Shown here piece by piece: positions 30,086 to 39,360 of a DNA stretch of 64,000 nt (its first letter is position 1; each line of letters begins with the position of its first letter). A program made the translations under genes and the position numbers. A model generated the notes under the pieces. The model had not been told where the DNA came from. It saw only the letters and a list, made by a program, of their open reading frames with translations, and ran no database searches. Origin of the DNA: Kaistia hirudinis (GTDB taxonomy: Bacteria > Pseudomonadota > Alphaproteobacteria > Rhizobiales > Kaistiaceae); contig NZ_JACIDS010000002.1 in the NCBI RefSeq assembly GCF_014196455.1, positions 310,001 through 374,000 on the forward strand, in the 5' to 3' direction.

Positions 30086-30153
30086 GCGCGGCAGGACGAT
30101 CGCATAGGCCGCCTCGTCGCCGCTAGCCGGTGATGAGGCGCTCTATCGGGAAC

Positions 30154-30181
30154 GTCGGCGGATGCCCCCGTATCCGCCGAC
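30154..30181 (+). other. intercistronic hairpin
   Basis: A perfect 10-bp stem (30154-30163 with 30172-30181) and 8-base loop in the 165-base gap between the aldehyde dehydrogenase and DUF779 genes. There is no T-run, so an attenuating or mRNA-stabilising role is more likely than full termination. Confidence 0.4.
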
Positions 30182-30250
30182 GGCTCGCCGGGCCGGGCGT
30201 TCACGCCGGCCGTCGGGCAGCTCGGGGATCGACGAGACAGGAGGGCTGCG

Positions 30251-30646
30251 ATGAGTGAATTCATTCCCCGCGTCACCGGAACGCCCGCTGCGATCAACCT
30301 CCTCCGCACGCTGCGGCGGGAGCATGGCGACATCCTGTTCCATCAATCCGGCGGCTGCTGCGACGGTTCTTCCCCGATGTGCTTCCGCAAGGATGACTAC
30401 ATCGTCGGCGATGAGGACGTCCGGCTCGGCGAAATCGACGGCGTGCCCTTCTTCATGAGCCCGTCGCAATTCGACTATTGGAAGCACACCCAGCTGATCA
30501 TCGACCTCGTGCCGGGCCGCGGCGGCATGTTCTCGCTGGAAAACGGCACGGAGACGCGCTTCCTCACCCGGTCCCGCCTCTTCGACGACGCGGAACTGGA
30601 CCAGCTCGCGCCGCTCAGCTTCGGCGCCGACCGCGCGATCGCCTGA
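30251..30646 (+). CDS. DUF779 domain-containing protein
   Basis: A 131-residue protein matching the DUF779 pattern: H-Q-S-G-G-C-C-D-G-S-S-P-M-C at about residues 31-44, with three Cys that could bind a metal, and V-P-G-R-G-G-M-F-S-L-E near the end. Genes of this family usually accompany aldehyde dehydrogenases of the same type, as here. Its biochemical role is not known to me. An AGGAGG ribosome site precedes the ATG. Confidence 0.82.
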   Translation: MSEFIPRVTGTPAAINLLRTLRREHGDILFHQSGGCCDGSSPMCFRKDDYIVGDEDVRLGEIDGVPFFMSPSQFDYWKHTQLIIDLVPGRGGMFSLENGTETRFLTRSRLFDDAELDQLAPLSFGADRAIA

Positions 30647-30685
30647 GCAGGCCACCGCGCGCTTTCCTCCCAAACTGTACCTTCG

Positions 30686-30717
30686 CCGGCGAAGCGGGAA
30701 ATTTTCCGCTCCGCCGG
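30686..30717 (+). terminator. probable terminator after the DUF779 gene
   Basis: Stem of 6 + 5 base pairs with one mismatch and an 8-base loop, followed by CTCTTCTCT. It lies between the convergent DUF779 and tamB genes. The T-tract is weak. Confidence 0.4.
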
Positions 30718-30733
30718 CTCTTCTCTGCTTCCG

Positions 30734-33700
30734 TCAATAATCCCACTGCGCGCCGACGCCGAGTTCGCCCGCGCCATCCGCGCCTGCGGCACCCTGCAGG
30801 CGGATGTTGCGCGTCACGTCGACATCGACCGTCACCTTGCCCGACGATGCGGTCGGACCCTGTCGGGCGCCGACATAGACGCGGTCGTTGAGGCGCTTGC
30901 CGATGCCGACCTGGCCGGTGGCATCGACATCGAGCGAATCGACGCCGAGCGAGCGGCGCACATTGTCGAGCACGCCGGGACCGCCGCCGGAGAACTGCGC
31001 GATCGCCTGCGCCACCTGCAGCGCCTGGCTCGCATTCAGCGTGCTGATCGATTTGCCGAACAGGATGCGGGACAGCACCTCGTCCTGGGCCAGCGTCGGG
31101 CTCGAGGTGAAGGAAATCTCCGGTGCGGAGGCCGTGCCCGAGACGATGACGCTCGCGGTGACGTCGCTCGTCGTGGTGCTCGCGGTGAAATCGATGGTCG
31201 GGTCCGTCGAGCCGTTGAAGCCGACGGTGCCTTCCGTGAAGTCGAGCCGCCGTCCGAGAATGTCAAAGCGGCCGCGCCGCAAGTTGAAGGCGCCGAGCGT
31301 GGTGGGGCTCGCCGTCGTTCCGCGGATCGTCAGATCACCGCCGAACTCCGCCTCGATGCCCATGCCGCGCACGAACACGCCGTTCGGCGCCGCCATGGTG
31401 AGATCGAGATCGGCGACGAAGGCGGGCTGCGGCTTCGCGCGCCGGGCATTGGCGCTTGCGGCCCGGGCATTGGCCTTGGCACGGAGGCTCGTATCGGCAA
31501 CCGTCTTCTGGCCGCCCGTATTGATGTGGCGGACCTGCAGTGGGTCCAGCCCGCCGGGCATGCGGTCGGCGATGTTGATGTCGAGCCGGCGAATGTCGAG
31601 GCGGCCGCCGATCTTCGGCCGCGTCGCGACGGGGCCTTCCACGGTGATGCGCCCGTCGGAGACGAGGCGGATCAGCGCGCTGGAGAGGATTTCCGCCCGC
31701 GTCAGACGGATCTCGATCGAGGCCGGGAAGCCGGCCGCGGCATCGAGCCCGATCCGGCCGCTGCCCGAAAGCGAGCCGCCCTGCGGGGTTTGCGCGGTGA
31801 GGCGGGTGACCTCGATCGCGCGGTCGGTGCCGGTGAGGACCGCCTCGATGCCGGTGAGCGTCACGCCGTTGACCGAGTCGGTGAAGGTGGCGCCCGATAC
31901 GCGAACGGTGCCGGATGCCGAGGGCGCGGCCGCAGTGCCGCGCAGGGCGGCGTCGACCGTGGCCTTGCCGCGCACCGTCGAACCGGAGGTTGCCAGCGCG
32001 GTGTTGGCGATGGCGAGGTCGATCGCGCCGGCGATGCGCAGATCCAGATTGCCGGCGCCGATCGGCGCCGAGCCGCGGATCGTGAGGCCGGAGATGTTGC
32101 GGCCATTGATCGCCGCGTCGACATTGACGCGCCCGCCGCCCAGCGTGCCCTTCGCGGTGATGTCGAACGGGCCGGCGCCCTGGCGCTGGATCTCCGGCAT
32201 GGTCAGGCCGGCGACGCGAATATCGTAATTGCCGGAAGGGCTTGCGGGCGTTCCGGTGATCCGCGCATTGCCCGAGAGTGTGCCGCGGAGATCGAGCGTG
32301 GGCGAGGCGATGGCGGCCAGCGCCAGCGGCAGGTTGCGGATATCGGCGGTCAAGTCGAGCGCGCCGGCGCCGGCCTTGCCGCTGATCGTGGCGCCGCCGC
32401 CGCCCGTGGCGAGCACGAGGCGGTCGATCGCGACGCCGCCATTCGCCAGCGTGATATTGGCCGGCTGGGACAGCGTGACGGTGGCCGGCCCCTTGGCGAG
32501 GCGCAACTGGTCGAGCCGGATGCGCGTCGAGCCGGCAGCGGGCGCGACATTGGCGCGGGCCGCGATCGAGGCGCCGAGGAAGGCGGTGTCGAGCGTGATG
32601 TCCGTCGCCGAACCCGCGCTCTTCGCCGTTAGCGTTGCCTTTTCAATGCGTTGCGAGCCGGTGACGAGACCCGACAGCGTCGCGCGGCCATTGAGGACCG
32701 GCGCATTGGCCGGGTCGGCGACCGTCAGATCGATATCCGCCTGGTCGAGCCGGTTGCCGGCGAAGGCGAGGCTGCGCGCCGTCCCGTTGACCGCGACACG
32801 CTGGACATTGTTCGGCGTGTCGAGCACCACGGTCGCGTCGAGCCGGCCGGCGATCTGGGTCAGGATCAGCGGCGACAGGTCGGAAAGGTCGCTGGCCGCG
32901 ATCTGGAGGCGGCCCTTCGCGAGGCCGCCCGCCAGCGCGACATTGCCCGTCGCCCGGACGCCGCCAATGGCGAAATCGAGGTCGTCGACGCGCTGTCCTG
33001 CCGTCTCCGTCGTGAAGCGCGCGCTGCCCTTCGCCGGCTTTCCGGCGATCCGCCCGTCGAGCGCGATCGTCCCGGCCGGGGCATGGGTCAGGTCGGCGAG
33101 GTCGACCGAGAGGCGCAGCGCCTCGATCGGCTTGTCCATCGCGACGGCGGACGGGATGTCGACCGTGCCCTTGAGGCCGAGCGCATCGAAGCCGCCGGAG
33201 AAGCGGAGGTCCGCATTGGCGGCGCCGGAGATGCGCGGGTCGAGGCGCGTCAGATCGTTCAGCTTGAGCGAGGCGGCGAGGTCGGCCGTCTGCTGCTCGA
33301 TGGCGCCATCGACACGCAGCGACAGCCCGTCGGCGGCGAGCTTGAGGTCGCTGACCCGGATCGCGCCGTCCGCCGAACGCGAGACGCCGCCGGCAATGCG
33401 GGTCTCGCCCTTGAGGAAGCTGTCCGCCAGCGCGATGCCGGTTGCGACGTCATGTGCCGAACCGTTCAGATCGAGCGCGATGGCGGAGAACTTGTCGCCG
33501 GTGTCGATCGTGCCGTCGAGCGCGATCGTGCCGGAGAGCGGACGGTTCGCGAGGGCGGAGAAGGCGGCGAGGTCGAGGCGGGTCAGGTGCAACGCGCCCT
33601 TGGCGCCGGAGGGACCCGCAGCGCCGGAGAAGGCGAGGTCGAGCGGCGTCAGGCGGATGGTGGCGTCGGTGACATTAGGGCCGGCATCGCCGAGCGCGCC

Positions 33701-35029
33701 CTTGATCGCGAAGGTCGCGGTCTTTCCGAGCGCTGTCGAGACTTTCGGCTCCGCGGCGGTGAGGCCTTCGGCCGAGCCGACGAGCTTGAAGGCGAGGTCC
33801 GAGCCGGTGGCCTCGGTGGTGAGGGCGAGGTCGAGCCGGTCCGAACCATAGCCATGGGCGCCGAGTCCGGTCGCGGTGACCTCGGCGTCGACATTGGGCC
33901 GGGCGAGGGCGCCATTGACCTTGGCGTGCAACCGCCAGTCCTTCCAGGCGATGCCTGGGACGAAGGCGGCATAGGTCTCGGCCTGGCCGCCGACGAGGTC
34001 GAAGGAGAGGTCGGCGGTCTTGGCGGCGGGGTCGAGCGTGCCGACCAGCGCGAGGCCGAAGCCCGTGGCCGAGGCGTTCAAACCCTCGATCTGCACCGGA
34101 CCGGCGGTCGTCGCCACGGCAGAGCCCGTCAGCGTGGTCTCGCCGGCGAAGAGCGGTCGCACCGAAGCCGGCAGCAATCCGGCGACGTCGCCCTTCACGT
34201 CCAGCATGATGCGCCGGCCTGTGTCGACGACCCGCACCGCGCCGGTGCCGTCGATCCGGCCGGCCGCACCCGCGTCGAAGGCGAGCGTGCCGTTCCAGTC
34301 GTCGAGCGGCGCGCTGCCCTTGACGGTGAGCGCGAGCGCCGGCAGTCCCTCGATGCCAGCGAGGCGGGCAACGAGGCCGCCTTCCGGCTCGGATGCGGTG
34401 ACGTCGAGATCGAGCACGTCGCGACCGCCATCGGGGGCATAGCGCGCGCGGCCCTTGAGTTCGCCCGGCGCGTCACGGCGGGTCAGCTGGAAATCGAGCG
34501 CCAGACCCTCGGCCGGGTCGACCAGCCGTGCCGAGGCGGTCAGCCCCAGCTGAGCTGCCATGCCCGCGACAGCCTCGCCGATCTCGATATCGGCGATCTC
34601 CAGCTTGCCCAGCACGATGCGGATCATCGGCAGGCCGCCGGAGGAGGACGAAGAGGACGTGGCCGTCGATGCCGGCAGCACGGGCCGGCGGTCGATCGCG
34701 ACCCGGTCGGCGGTCAGCGCCGAGACGTTCACGGTGCCGGAGAGGAGGGCGAGCGGGTGCCAGGCGAGCGCGAGCCCGTCCACCGTGCCGAACGGGCCGG
34801 TGGCGTCGGAGAGCGTGATCCGGCCGATCCGCATGTCGGAGGGCACGAAGCCGGAAATATCCTCGATCGCGACGGTGAGGCCGTCCTGGCTCGCCATCCG
34901 GCTGGCGAAGGCGGCCAGCATGCGCTTGCCCGGCGCGCTCTGGATCGCGGCGAACAGAACCGCCACGCCGAGAACCAGCGCGATGACGAGAATCCCGAGA
35001 GCGGCGACGATTCGCCTTGCGATGCGCAT
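30734..35029 (-). CDS. tamB: translocation and assembly module subunit TamB (AsmA-like)
   Basis: A 1431-residue envelope protein. Residues 8-32 form a single N-terminal membrane anchor, then more than 1200 residues of repeating beta-strand sequence (Gly-, Ala-, Asp- and Leu-rich), and a C-terminal DUF490/TamB domain with G-x-F-x-L-R-R-G-R-F-D-I-L-G-R and a final strand G-V-G-A-Q-W-D-Y. TamB spans the periplasm and works with TamA in inserting some outer-membrane proteins; related bridge proteins move lipids. The ATG at 35029 gives the anchor directly; an upstream in-frame start would add eight residues. It is downstream of tamA with a 107-base repeat-containing gap. Confidence 0.9.
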   Translation of the reverse strand: MRIARRIVAALGILVIALVLGVAVLFAAIQSAPGKRMLAAFASRMASQDGLTVAIEDISGFVPSDMRIGRITLSDATGPFGTVDGLALAWHPLALLSGTVNVSALTADRVAIDRRPVLPASTATSSSSSSGGLPMIRIVLGKLEIADIEIGEAVAGMAAQLGLTASARLVDPAEGLALDFQLTRRDAPGELKGRARYAPDGGRDVLDLDVTASEPEGGLVARLAGIEGLPALALTVKGSAPLDDWNGTLAFDAGAAGRIDGTGAVRVVDTGRRIMLDVKGDVAGLLPASVRPLFAGETTLTGSAVATTAGPVQIEGLNASATGFGLALVGTLDPAAKTADLSFDLVGGQAETYAAFVPGIAWKDWRLHAKVNGALARPNVDAEVTATGLGAHGYGSDRLDLALTTEATGSDLAFKLVGSAEGLTAAEPKVSTALGKTATFAIKGALGDAGPNVTDATIRLTPLDLAFSGAAGPSGAKGALHLTRLDLAAFSALANRPLSGTIALDGTIDTGDKFSAIALDLNGSAHDVATGIALADSFLKGETRIAGGVSRSADGAIRVSDLKLAADGLSLRVDGAIEQQTADLAASLKLNDLTRLDPRISGAANADLRFSGGFDALGLKGTVDIPSAVAMDKPIEALRLSVDLADLTHAPAGTIALDGRIAGKPAKGSARFTTETAGQRVDDLDFAIGGVRATGNVALAGGLAKGRLQIAASDLSDLSPLILTQIAGRLDATVVLDTPNNVQRVAVNGTARSLAFAGNRLDQADIDLTVADPANAPVLNGRATLSGLVTGSQRIEKATLTAKSAGSATDITLDTAFLGASIAARANVAPAAGSTRIRLDQLRLAKGPATVTLSQPANITLANGGVAIDRLVLATGGGGATISGKAGAGALDLTADIRNLPLALAAIASPTLDLRGTLSGNARITGTPASPSGNYDIRVAGLTMPEIQRQGAGPFDITAKGTLGGGRVNVDAAINGRNISGLTIRGSAPIGAGNLDLRIAGAIDLAIANTALATSGSTVRGKATVDAALRGTAAAPSASGTVRVSGATFTDSVNGVTLTGIEAVLTGTDRAIEVTRLTAQTPQGGSLSGSGRIGLDAAAGFPASIEIRLTRAEILSSALIRLVSDGRITVEGPVATRPKIGGRLDIRRLDINIADRMPGGLDPLQVRHINTGGQKTVADTSLRAKANARAASANARRAKPQPAFVADLDLTMAAPNGVFVRGMGIEAEFGGDLTIRGTTASPTTLGAFNLRRGRFDILGRRLDFTEGTVGFNGSTDPTIDFTASTTTSDVTASVIVSGTASAPEISFTSSPTLAQDEVLSRILFGKSISTLNASQALQVAQAIAQFSGGGPGVLDNVRRSLGVDSLDVDATGQVGIGKRLNDRVYVGARQGPTASSGKVTVDVDVTRNIRLQGAAGADGAGELGVGAQWDY

Positions 35030-35047
35030 GGTCCCTGACCGCTTCTG

Positions 35048-35130
35048 GAGCATTTCCGGCTCACCAGGAATGCTCTAACCCTTTGTTGTGACGCAATTCC
35101 GGACGCGAAACCGGAATTAACTTTCGCTGG
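35048..35130. repeat. intergenic palindromic repeat between tamA and tamB
   Basis: Two inverted repeats in tandem: GAGCATTTCC with GGAATGCTC (35048-35075), and AATTCCGG-N8-CCGGAATT (35095-35118). The overall string resembles a short interspersed repeat I remember from many Rhizobiales genomes; that is recall, not a search. In the tamA-tamB transcript it would fold as two hairpins. Confidence 0.5.
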
Positions 35131-35136
35131 AACTGC

Positions 35137-37119
35137 CTAGAAGGCCTGGCCGAGGCTCAGATAGACGCCATAGCCACGCTGATCTTCCTTGTTGTTCAGC
35201 GGAACGGCGACGTCGAGCCGCAGCGGACCGACGGGCGAATAGTATCGGAGGCCGACGCCGGCGCCGTAGCTCAGATCATTGAGATCCGGCGCGGTGCCCG
35301 CCGAGGCGGTGCCCGCGTCGAGGAAGGGCACCACGCCGATCGTGTCGGTGATCTTGATGCGCGCTTCCGCCGAGGCGATGAAATAGGACAGGCCGCCGAT
35401 GATGTCGCCCTGCGCGTTCTTCGGGCTCTGCGACTGGTAGTCGAAGCCGCGCAGCGTTCCGCCGCCGCCGACATAGAAGCGGCGCTGCGGCGGCACGTCG
35501 TAGAGATTGTCGACGCCCATCATCGAGCCGGCGCCGACGCGGCCGGCGAGGACGTAGCGATTGTCCGCGTCCAGCGCGTGATAGGCGGAGAGCTGGCCCT
35601 TCACCATCATCGGGCCTGCGCCCGCATCGCCGAGATAGACGAACGGTTCGAACGTGCCCGTGGCGCGGATGCCGCGCGTGGGATCGAGCACATTGTCGGT
35701 CGTGTCGTAATTGGCTTCGATCGGGATGCCGAAGATGTTGTAGTCGTTGGTGCCGGAGCTGTCCTGGACGCGCGAGGTTTCGAGGTCGACGCCGATCGAG
35801 CCGGAAAGCTGGTCGTTGAAGGTCCGCTTGACGTTGGCGTTGAACGTCACGGCCTCACGGATATAGGCGTTCGTCACTTCCCGCAGCACGGCCGCCTGCA
35901 TCGAGAGGTCGTCCTTCGGCGTCAGGATGCCCGGCTTGCCGAACGAGACCATGAATTTATAGCCGAACGGGTCTGCGTCGGGCACCGAACTCGGCACCTC
36001 GGCGGCATAGGAGACCTGGCCGTCGAGGCGCAGCGTCTCGGCCCCGCCGAACAGATTGCGATGCCCCCAATAGACATTGCCGACGGCGCCGTCGGTGGTG
36101 CCGTATTTCGCGCCGAAGCCGACATAGCGCGGCTTGCGCTCGGTGATGTCGACGTCGATCGGCAGGCGTCCCTCGGCGTCGAGCGTCTGGCCCTCGACGA
36201 TGCGAACGCCCCCGATCGCCTCGTATTTGAGCAGCGCCTTGCGCGTATCCGCGATCTCCTTGGGCGTGAACAGCTGGCCGGGCTGGATGCGCACGCGCTC
36301 CTCGACGAAGCTCTTCTTCAGCTTCTCGGTGCCGCTCACCGTGACCATACCGAACTGTACCGGCCGGCCGGTCGAGACGAGATAATCGACGTCGACGGTC
36401 TTCGCCGCGTGGTCAGCCGTGATCTCCTTGTCGACGATGGTGGCGAAGGCATAGCCACGGTCGCGATAGAATTCGGTGATGCGGCTCTCGGCGGAAAGGA
36501 TCGCCGCGGAGCGGGCGACTTCGCCGGGCTGGATGCCGAGCGCGCGCAGCGTCGGCGCATCGGCGATCGGACGGTGCTTGTCGGCGTCGAGGATCTCGAT
36601 CGAGCCGAAATGGAACAGCGGGCCGGGATCGACCGTTACCTCGACGGGGATCGGCCCCGCATTGCGCGTGGCCTCGATCGCATCGATCACCTGCACGCTG
36701 TTGGAGGCGCCGAGGGTCACGCCCGCCACGCGAATCGTGATCGTGCCGCCGTAATAGCCTTCGCCATAAAGCGCGGCGGTGATCAGGTCGATGTCGGACG
36801 ACGCCCGCCGCCACAGGCCCGCAGCGCCCGAGGGCGGCGTGCGGCGCAGCGATTGCAGCGTCGAGGCATTGGTGACGGCGCGCCGGACCGAGCGGTCGGC
36901 GTTCACGACATCGATCTTGACCTCATAGGGGACGGCATCGAAGACGGGCTCGGCCTTCTGCTGGCCGAACAGGGAACGAACCCTGTCCATGAAGCTGTCG
37001 CCCTCCGCCGCAGCCGCGCCTTCGGCTCCGAAGGCGACGAGCGCGATCGAAAGCAAAGCCGCCCGGCCATAGCGCGGAAGCTGTCGGTCAGGAGAAGATG
37101 GAGGCCTCGATCTATCCAA
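35137..37119 (-). CDS. tamA: autotransporter assembly factor TamA (Omp85/BamA superfamily)
   Basis: A 660-residue outer-membrane protein. A signal peptide occupies about residues 18-38 (A-A-L-L-S-I-A-L-V-A-F-G-A). Three POTRA-like repeats follow to about residue 315 (for example P-V-E-V-T-V-D-P-G-P-L-F-H-F-G-S-I), and the rest is a 16-strand barrel with F-Y-V-G-G-G-G-T-L-R-G-F, the Omp85 loop-6 V/I-R-G-F/Y motif, and a terminal aromatic residue. It should sit in the outer membrane with TamB reaching up from the inner membrane. The start appears to be TTG at 37119, as no ATG precedes the signal peptide in frame. Confidence 0.88.
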   Translation of the reverse strand: MDRSRPPSSPDRQLPRYGRAALLSIALVAFGAEGAAAAEGDSFMDRVRSLFGQQKAEPVFDAVPYEVKIDVVNADRSVRRAVTNASTLQSLRRTPPSGAAGLWRRASSDIDLITAALYGEGYYGGTITIRVAGVTLGASNSVQVIDAIEATRNAGPIPVEVTVDPGPLFHFGSIEILDADKHRPIADAPTLRALGIQPGEVARSAAILSAESRITEFYRDRGYAFATIVDKEITADHAAKTVDVDYLVSTGRPVQFGMVTVSGTEKLKKSFVEERVRIQPGQLFTPKEIADTRKALLKYEAIGGVRIVEGQTLDAEGRLPIDVDITERKPRYVGFGAKYGTTDGAVGNVYWGHRNLFGGAETLRLDGQVSYAAEVPSSVPDADPFGYKFMVSFGKPGILTPKDDLSMQAAVLREVTNAYIREAVTFNANVKRTFNDQLSGSIGVDLETSRVQDSSGTNDYNIFGIPIEANYDTTDNVLDPTRGIRATGTFEPFVYLGDAGAGPMMVKGQLSAYHALDADNRYVLAGRVGAGSMMGVDNLYDVPPQRRFYVGGGGTLRGFDYQSQSPKNAQGDIIGGLSYFIASAEARIKITDTIGVVPFLDAGTASAGTAPDLNDLSYGAGVGLRYYSPVGPLRLDVAVPLNNKEDQRGYGVYLSLGQAF

Positions 37120-37391
37120 CGGAACGCCTTACTCGTATGCCTCTTCAGATACTTCCTGCCATCCCTCTGCCAAGGCATTTCATCGGTCATTGAGGTTAAT
37201 TTCGGGTTCCCGACAACAATGCCGCGTTGCCGAATCTCCTCTCATCCATAGCGCGAATAGACCGCGGCGGAGGAGGGCGAGCAGGCACGACATGCCGCAT
37301 TCCGCGGCATTTCGTGGAGAATGGCAAGGCTGGATGGGGATAAGGGCGAGTCACGACACAGGATAGGACGTCCTTGCCGCTCATTCTTTTG

Positions 37392-37553
37392 CCTCTCCCA
37401 GAGGGAGAGGTCGACGGCCGCAGGCCGGCGGGAGAGGGTTTAGGGAATGTTCAGGACGAGGCGCTGATCCGTCCCGGCAGAGTCTCGGCAGAATCGGATG
37501 GTTCCCTAAACCCTCTCCCGGCGCTTCGCGCCGACCTCTCCCTCAGGGAGAGG
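37392..37553. repeat. inverted pair of about 54-base palindromic repeats
   Basis: The segment 37392-37447 is the approximate reverse complement of 37502-37553. Each copy contains CTCTCC/GGAGAG arms and a GGTTTAGGGAA end, and each can fold alone; together they can form a large cruciform or hairpin around a 54-base spacer. This resembles REP/BIME-like units. No transposase is nearby. Confidence 0.7.
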
Positions 37554-37635
37554 TGAAAGGAGAGCCCACGCTCTCGCTCCCCGATGCGATGGATCGGTGC
37601 TCGGCGGCTGGAGTCGGGAAGGATGCAGGGATCAT

Positions 37636-37732
37636 GTCATGGCCGGGCTTGACCCGGCCATCCAGCCTTTCTTCGCGACGCGTTGGAGCAGCGGGGCCAA
37701 GTCTGGATTGCCGGGTCAAGCCCGGCAATGAC
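37636..37732. repeat. inverted pair of about 30-base palindromic repeats
   Basis: The segment 37636-37666 carries GCCGGGCTTGACCCGGC and 37703-37732 carries its reverse complement, flanked by matching GTCAT and TCCAG ends. Motifs of this kind are widespread between genes in Rhizobiales genomes (from memory). Confidence 0.7.
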
Positions 37733-37875
37733 AGTGCCGGGCACAGAGGTTCGCAGCATCCTGGCGATCGGCGAGGACAACGCCCCCTCATTTCCCCGCC
37801 CCAACCCATTCTGGCATCCAAACTGCATCGCCTCGCTTGAGTGCCCCTTCATCGTGCCGTCACGCGAGGTGAAGA

Positions 37876-39348
37876 ATGTCGAGCCGGAGCGCCCGCCTCG
37901 CCGAGCTGCCGAAAATCGCGCCATCGACCTTCAAGCCGGGGGGAACCAGGCTCGTGAACGAATTCGATATGATCGTCATCGGCAGCGGCCCCTCCGGCCG
38001 CCGGGCGGCGGTGCAGGCGGCCAAGCTCGGCAAGTCGGTGCTGGTGGTCGAGAAGGGGCGGCGCGTCGGCGGCGTCTCGGTCCACACCGGCACGATCCCG
38101 TCCAAGACGCTGCGCGAGACCGTGCTGAACCTCTCGGGCTGGCGTGAACGCGGCTTCTATGGCCGCGCCTATCGCGTGAAGCAGGATATCGGCGCGGACG
38201 ATCTCATCGTGCGCCTCCGCAAGACGCTCGACCACGAGGTCGAGGTGCTCGAGCACCAGTTCAACCGCAATGCGGTGAAGACGGCGAATGGCGAAGCGCG
38301 CTTCGTCGGGCCGCATGAGATCGAGGTCGTCGCCGAGAATGGCGAGACGCGGATCTTCCACGCTGCGCATGTCCTGATCGCCTGCGGCACGCGGCCGTTC
38401 CGGCCGGACTATGTGCCCTTCGACGGCACCAGCGTCTTCGACAGCGACGAGATCATCGAGCTGCCGCAACTGCCGCGCAGCCTCGCCGTCATCGGGGCCG
38501 GGGTGATCGGCGTCGAATATGCGACCATCTTTTCCGCGCTGGACGTGTCGGTGACGCTGATCGAGCCGCGCGACAGCTTTCTCGATTTCATCGACAAGGA
38601 ACTGATCGACGAGTTCATGCATGAGCTGCGCGACCGCAATATGCGGCTGCGGTTCGGTGCGGCGGTGACCTCGATCGAGGCGAAGGAGGGCGGGGGCGTC
38701 ACGACGACGCTTGCCGACGGGCGCGTGGTCGCGAGCGAGATGCTGCTCTTCGCCGCCGGCCGCGTCGGCGCGACTGACCGGCTCAATCTCGGCGCCGTCG
38801 GGATCGCGACCGACCATCGCGGCCGCATCGTGGTCGATCCGAAGACGCTGCAGACCTCGGCGCCGCATATCTATGCCGCCGGCGACGTGATCGGCTTTCC
38901 GAGCCTCGCCTCGACCTCGATGGAGCAGGGCCGTCTCGCCGCGTGCCACGCCTTCGGGCTCGCGCCGCCGCCGCCGCCCGAATTCTTCCCCTATGGCATC
39001 TATTCCGTGCCGGAGATCTCGACCGTCGGCATGACCGAGGAAGAGGTGAGGAAGCGCGAGATTCCCTATGAATGCGGCATCGCCCGCTTCCGCGAGACCT
39101 CGCGCGGCCACATCATGGGCCTCAACACCGGCATGATGAAGATGATCTTCTCGACGCGCTCGCGCCGCCTGCTCGGCGTGCACATCGTCGGCGAGGGCGC
39201 GACGGAGCTGATCCACATCGGCCAGGCCGTGCTGAACCTCAAGGGCACGATCGACTATTTCATCGAGAACACGTTCAACTACCCGACCCTCGCCGAGGCC
39301 TACAAGATCGCAGGCCTCGACGCATGGAACCGCATGGCGCGGGGCTGA
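37876..39348 (+). CDS. sthA: soluble (Si-specific) NAD(P)+ transhydrogenase
   Basis: A 490-residue flavoprotein of the disulfide-reductase superfamily. FAD site I-V-I-G-S-G-P-S-G near residue 34, NAD site V-I-G-A-G-V-I-G-V-E near residue 207, and F-x-x-G-R-V-G and A-A-G-D-V-I-G-F. The active disulfide of the wider family is absent: the matching stretch is V-H-T-G-T-I-P-S-K-T-L-R-E, the hallmark of SthA. It balances NADH and NADPH pools. ATG 37876 has a GAGGTGAAG site; a GTG at 37954 would remove a 26-residue extension and begin at the usual family start, so both are possible. Confidence 0.87.
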   Translation: MSSRSARLAELPKIAPSTFKPGGTRLVNEFDMIVIGSGPSGRRAAVQAAKLGKSVLVVEKGRRVGGVSVHTGTIPSKTLRETVLNLSGWRERGFYGRAYRVKQDIGADDLIVRLRKTLDHEVEVLEHQFNRNAVKTANGEARFVGPHEIEVVAENGETRIFHAAHVLIACGTRPFRPDYVPFDGTSVFDSDEIIELPQLPRSLAVIGAGVIGVEYATIFSALDVSVTLIEPRDSFLDFIDKELIDEFMHELRDRNMRLRFGAAVTSIEAKEGGGVTTTLADGRVVASEMLLFAAGRVGATDRLNLGAVGIATDHRGRIVVDPKTLQTSAPHIYAAGDVIGFPSLASTSMEQGRLAACHAFGLAPPPPPEFFPYGIYSVPEISTVGMTEEEVRKREIPYECGIARFRETSRGHIMGLNTGMMKMIFSTRSRRLLGVHIVGEGATELIHIGQAVLNLKGTIDYFIENTFNYPTLAEAYKIAGLDAWNRMARG

Positions 39349-39360
39349 GGGCGGGTCGCG

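Larger units (their letters stand above)
37120..37875. other. 756-base non-coding region
   Basis: No convincing gene is seen. It contains the promoter region of tamA on the minus side, two inverted pairs of palindromic repeats (listed separately), and the leader of the transhydrogenase gene. The open frames here are short and follow the repeats. Confidence 0.6.

Noticed and set aside
30888-35038. Several long plus-strand open frames opposite tamB
   Set aside because: All are antisense shadows of a repetitive GC-rich gene, with low-complexity products.
37392-37553. Inverted repeats as ends of an insertion sequence
   Set aside because: Only 54 bases lie between them and no transposase is present; they fit palindromic intergenic repeats better.
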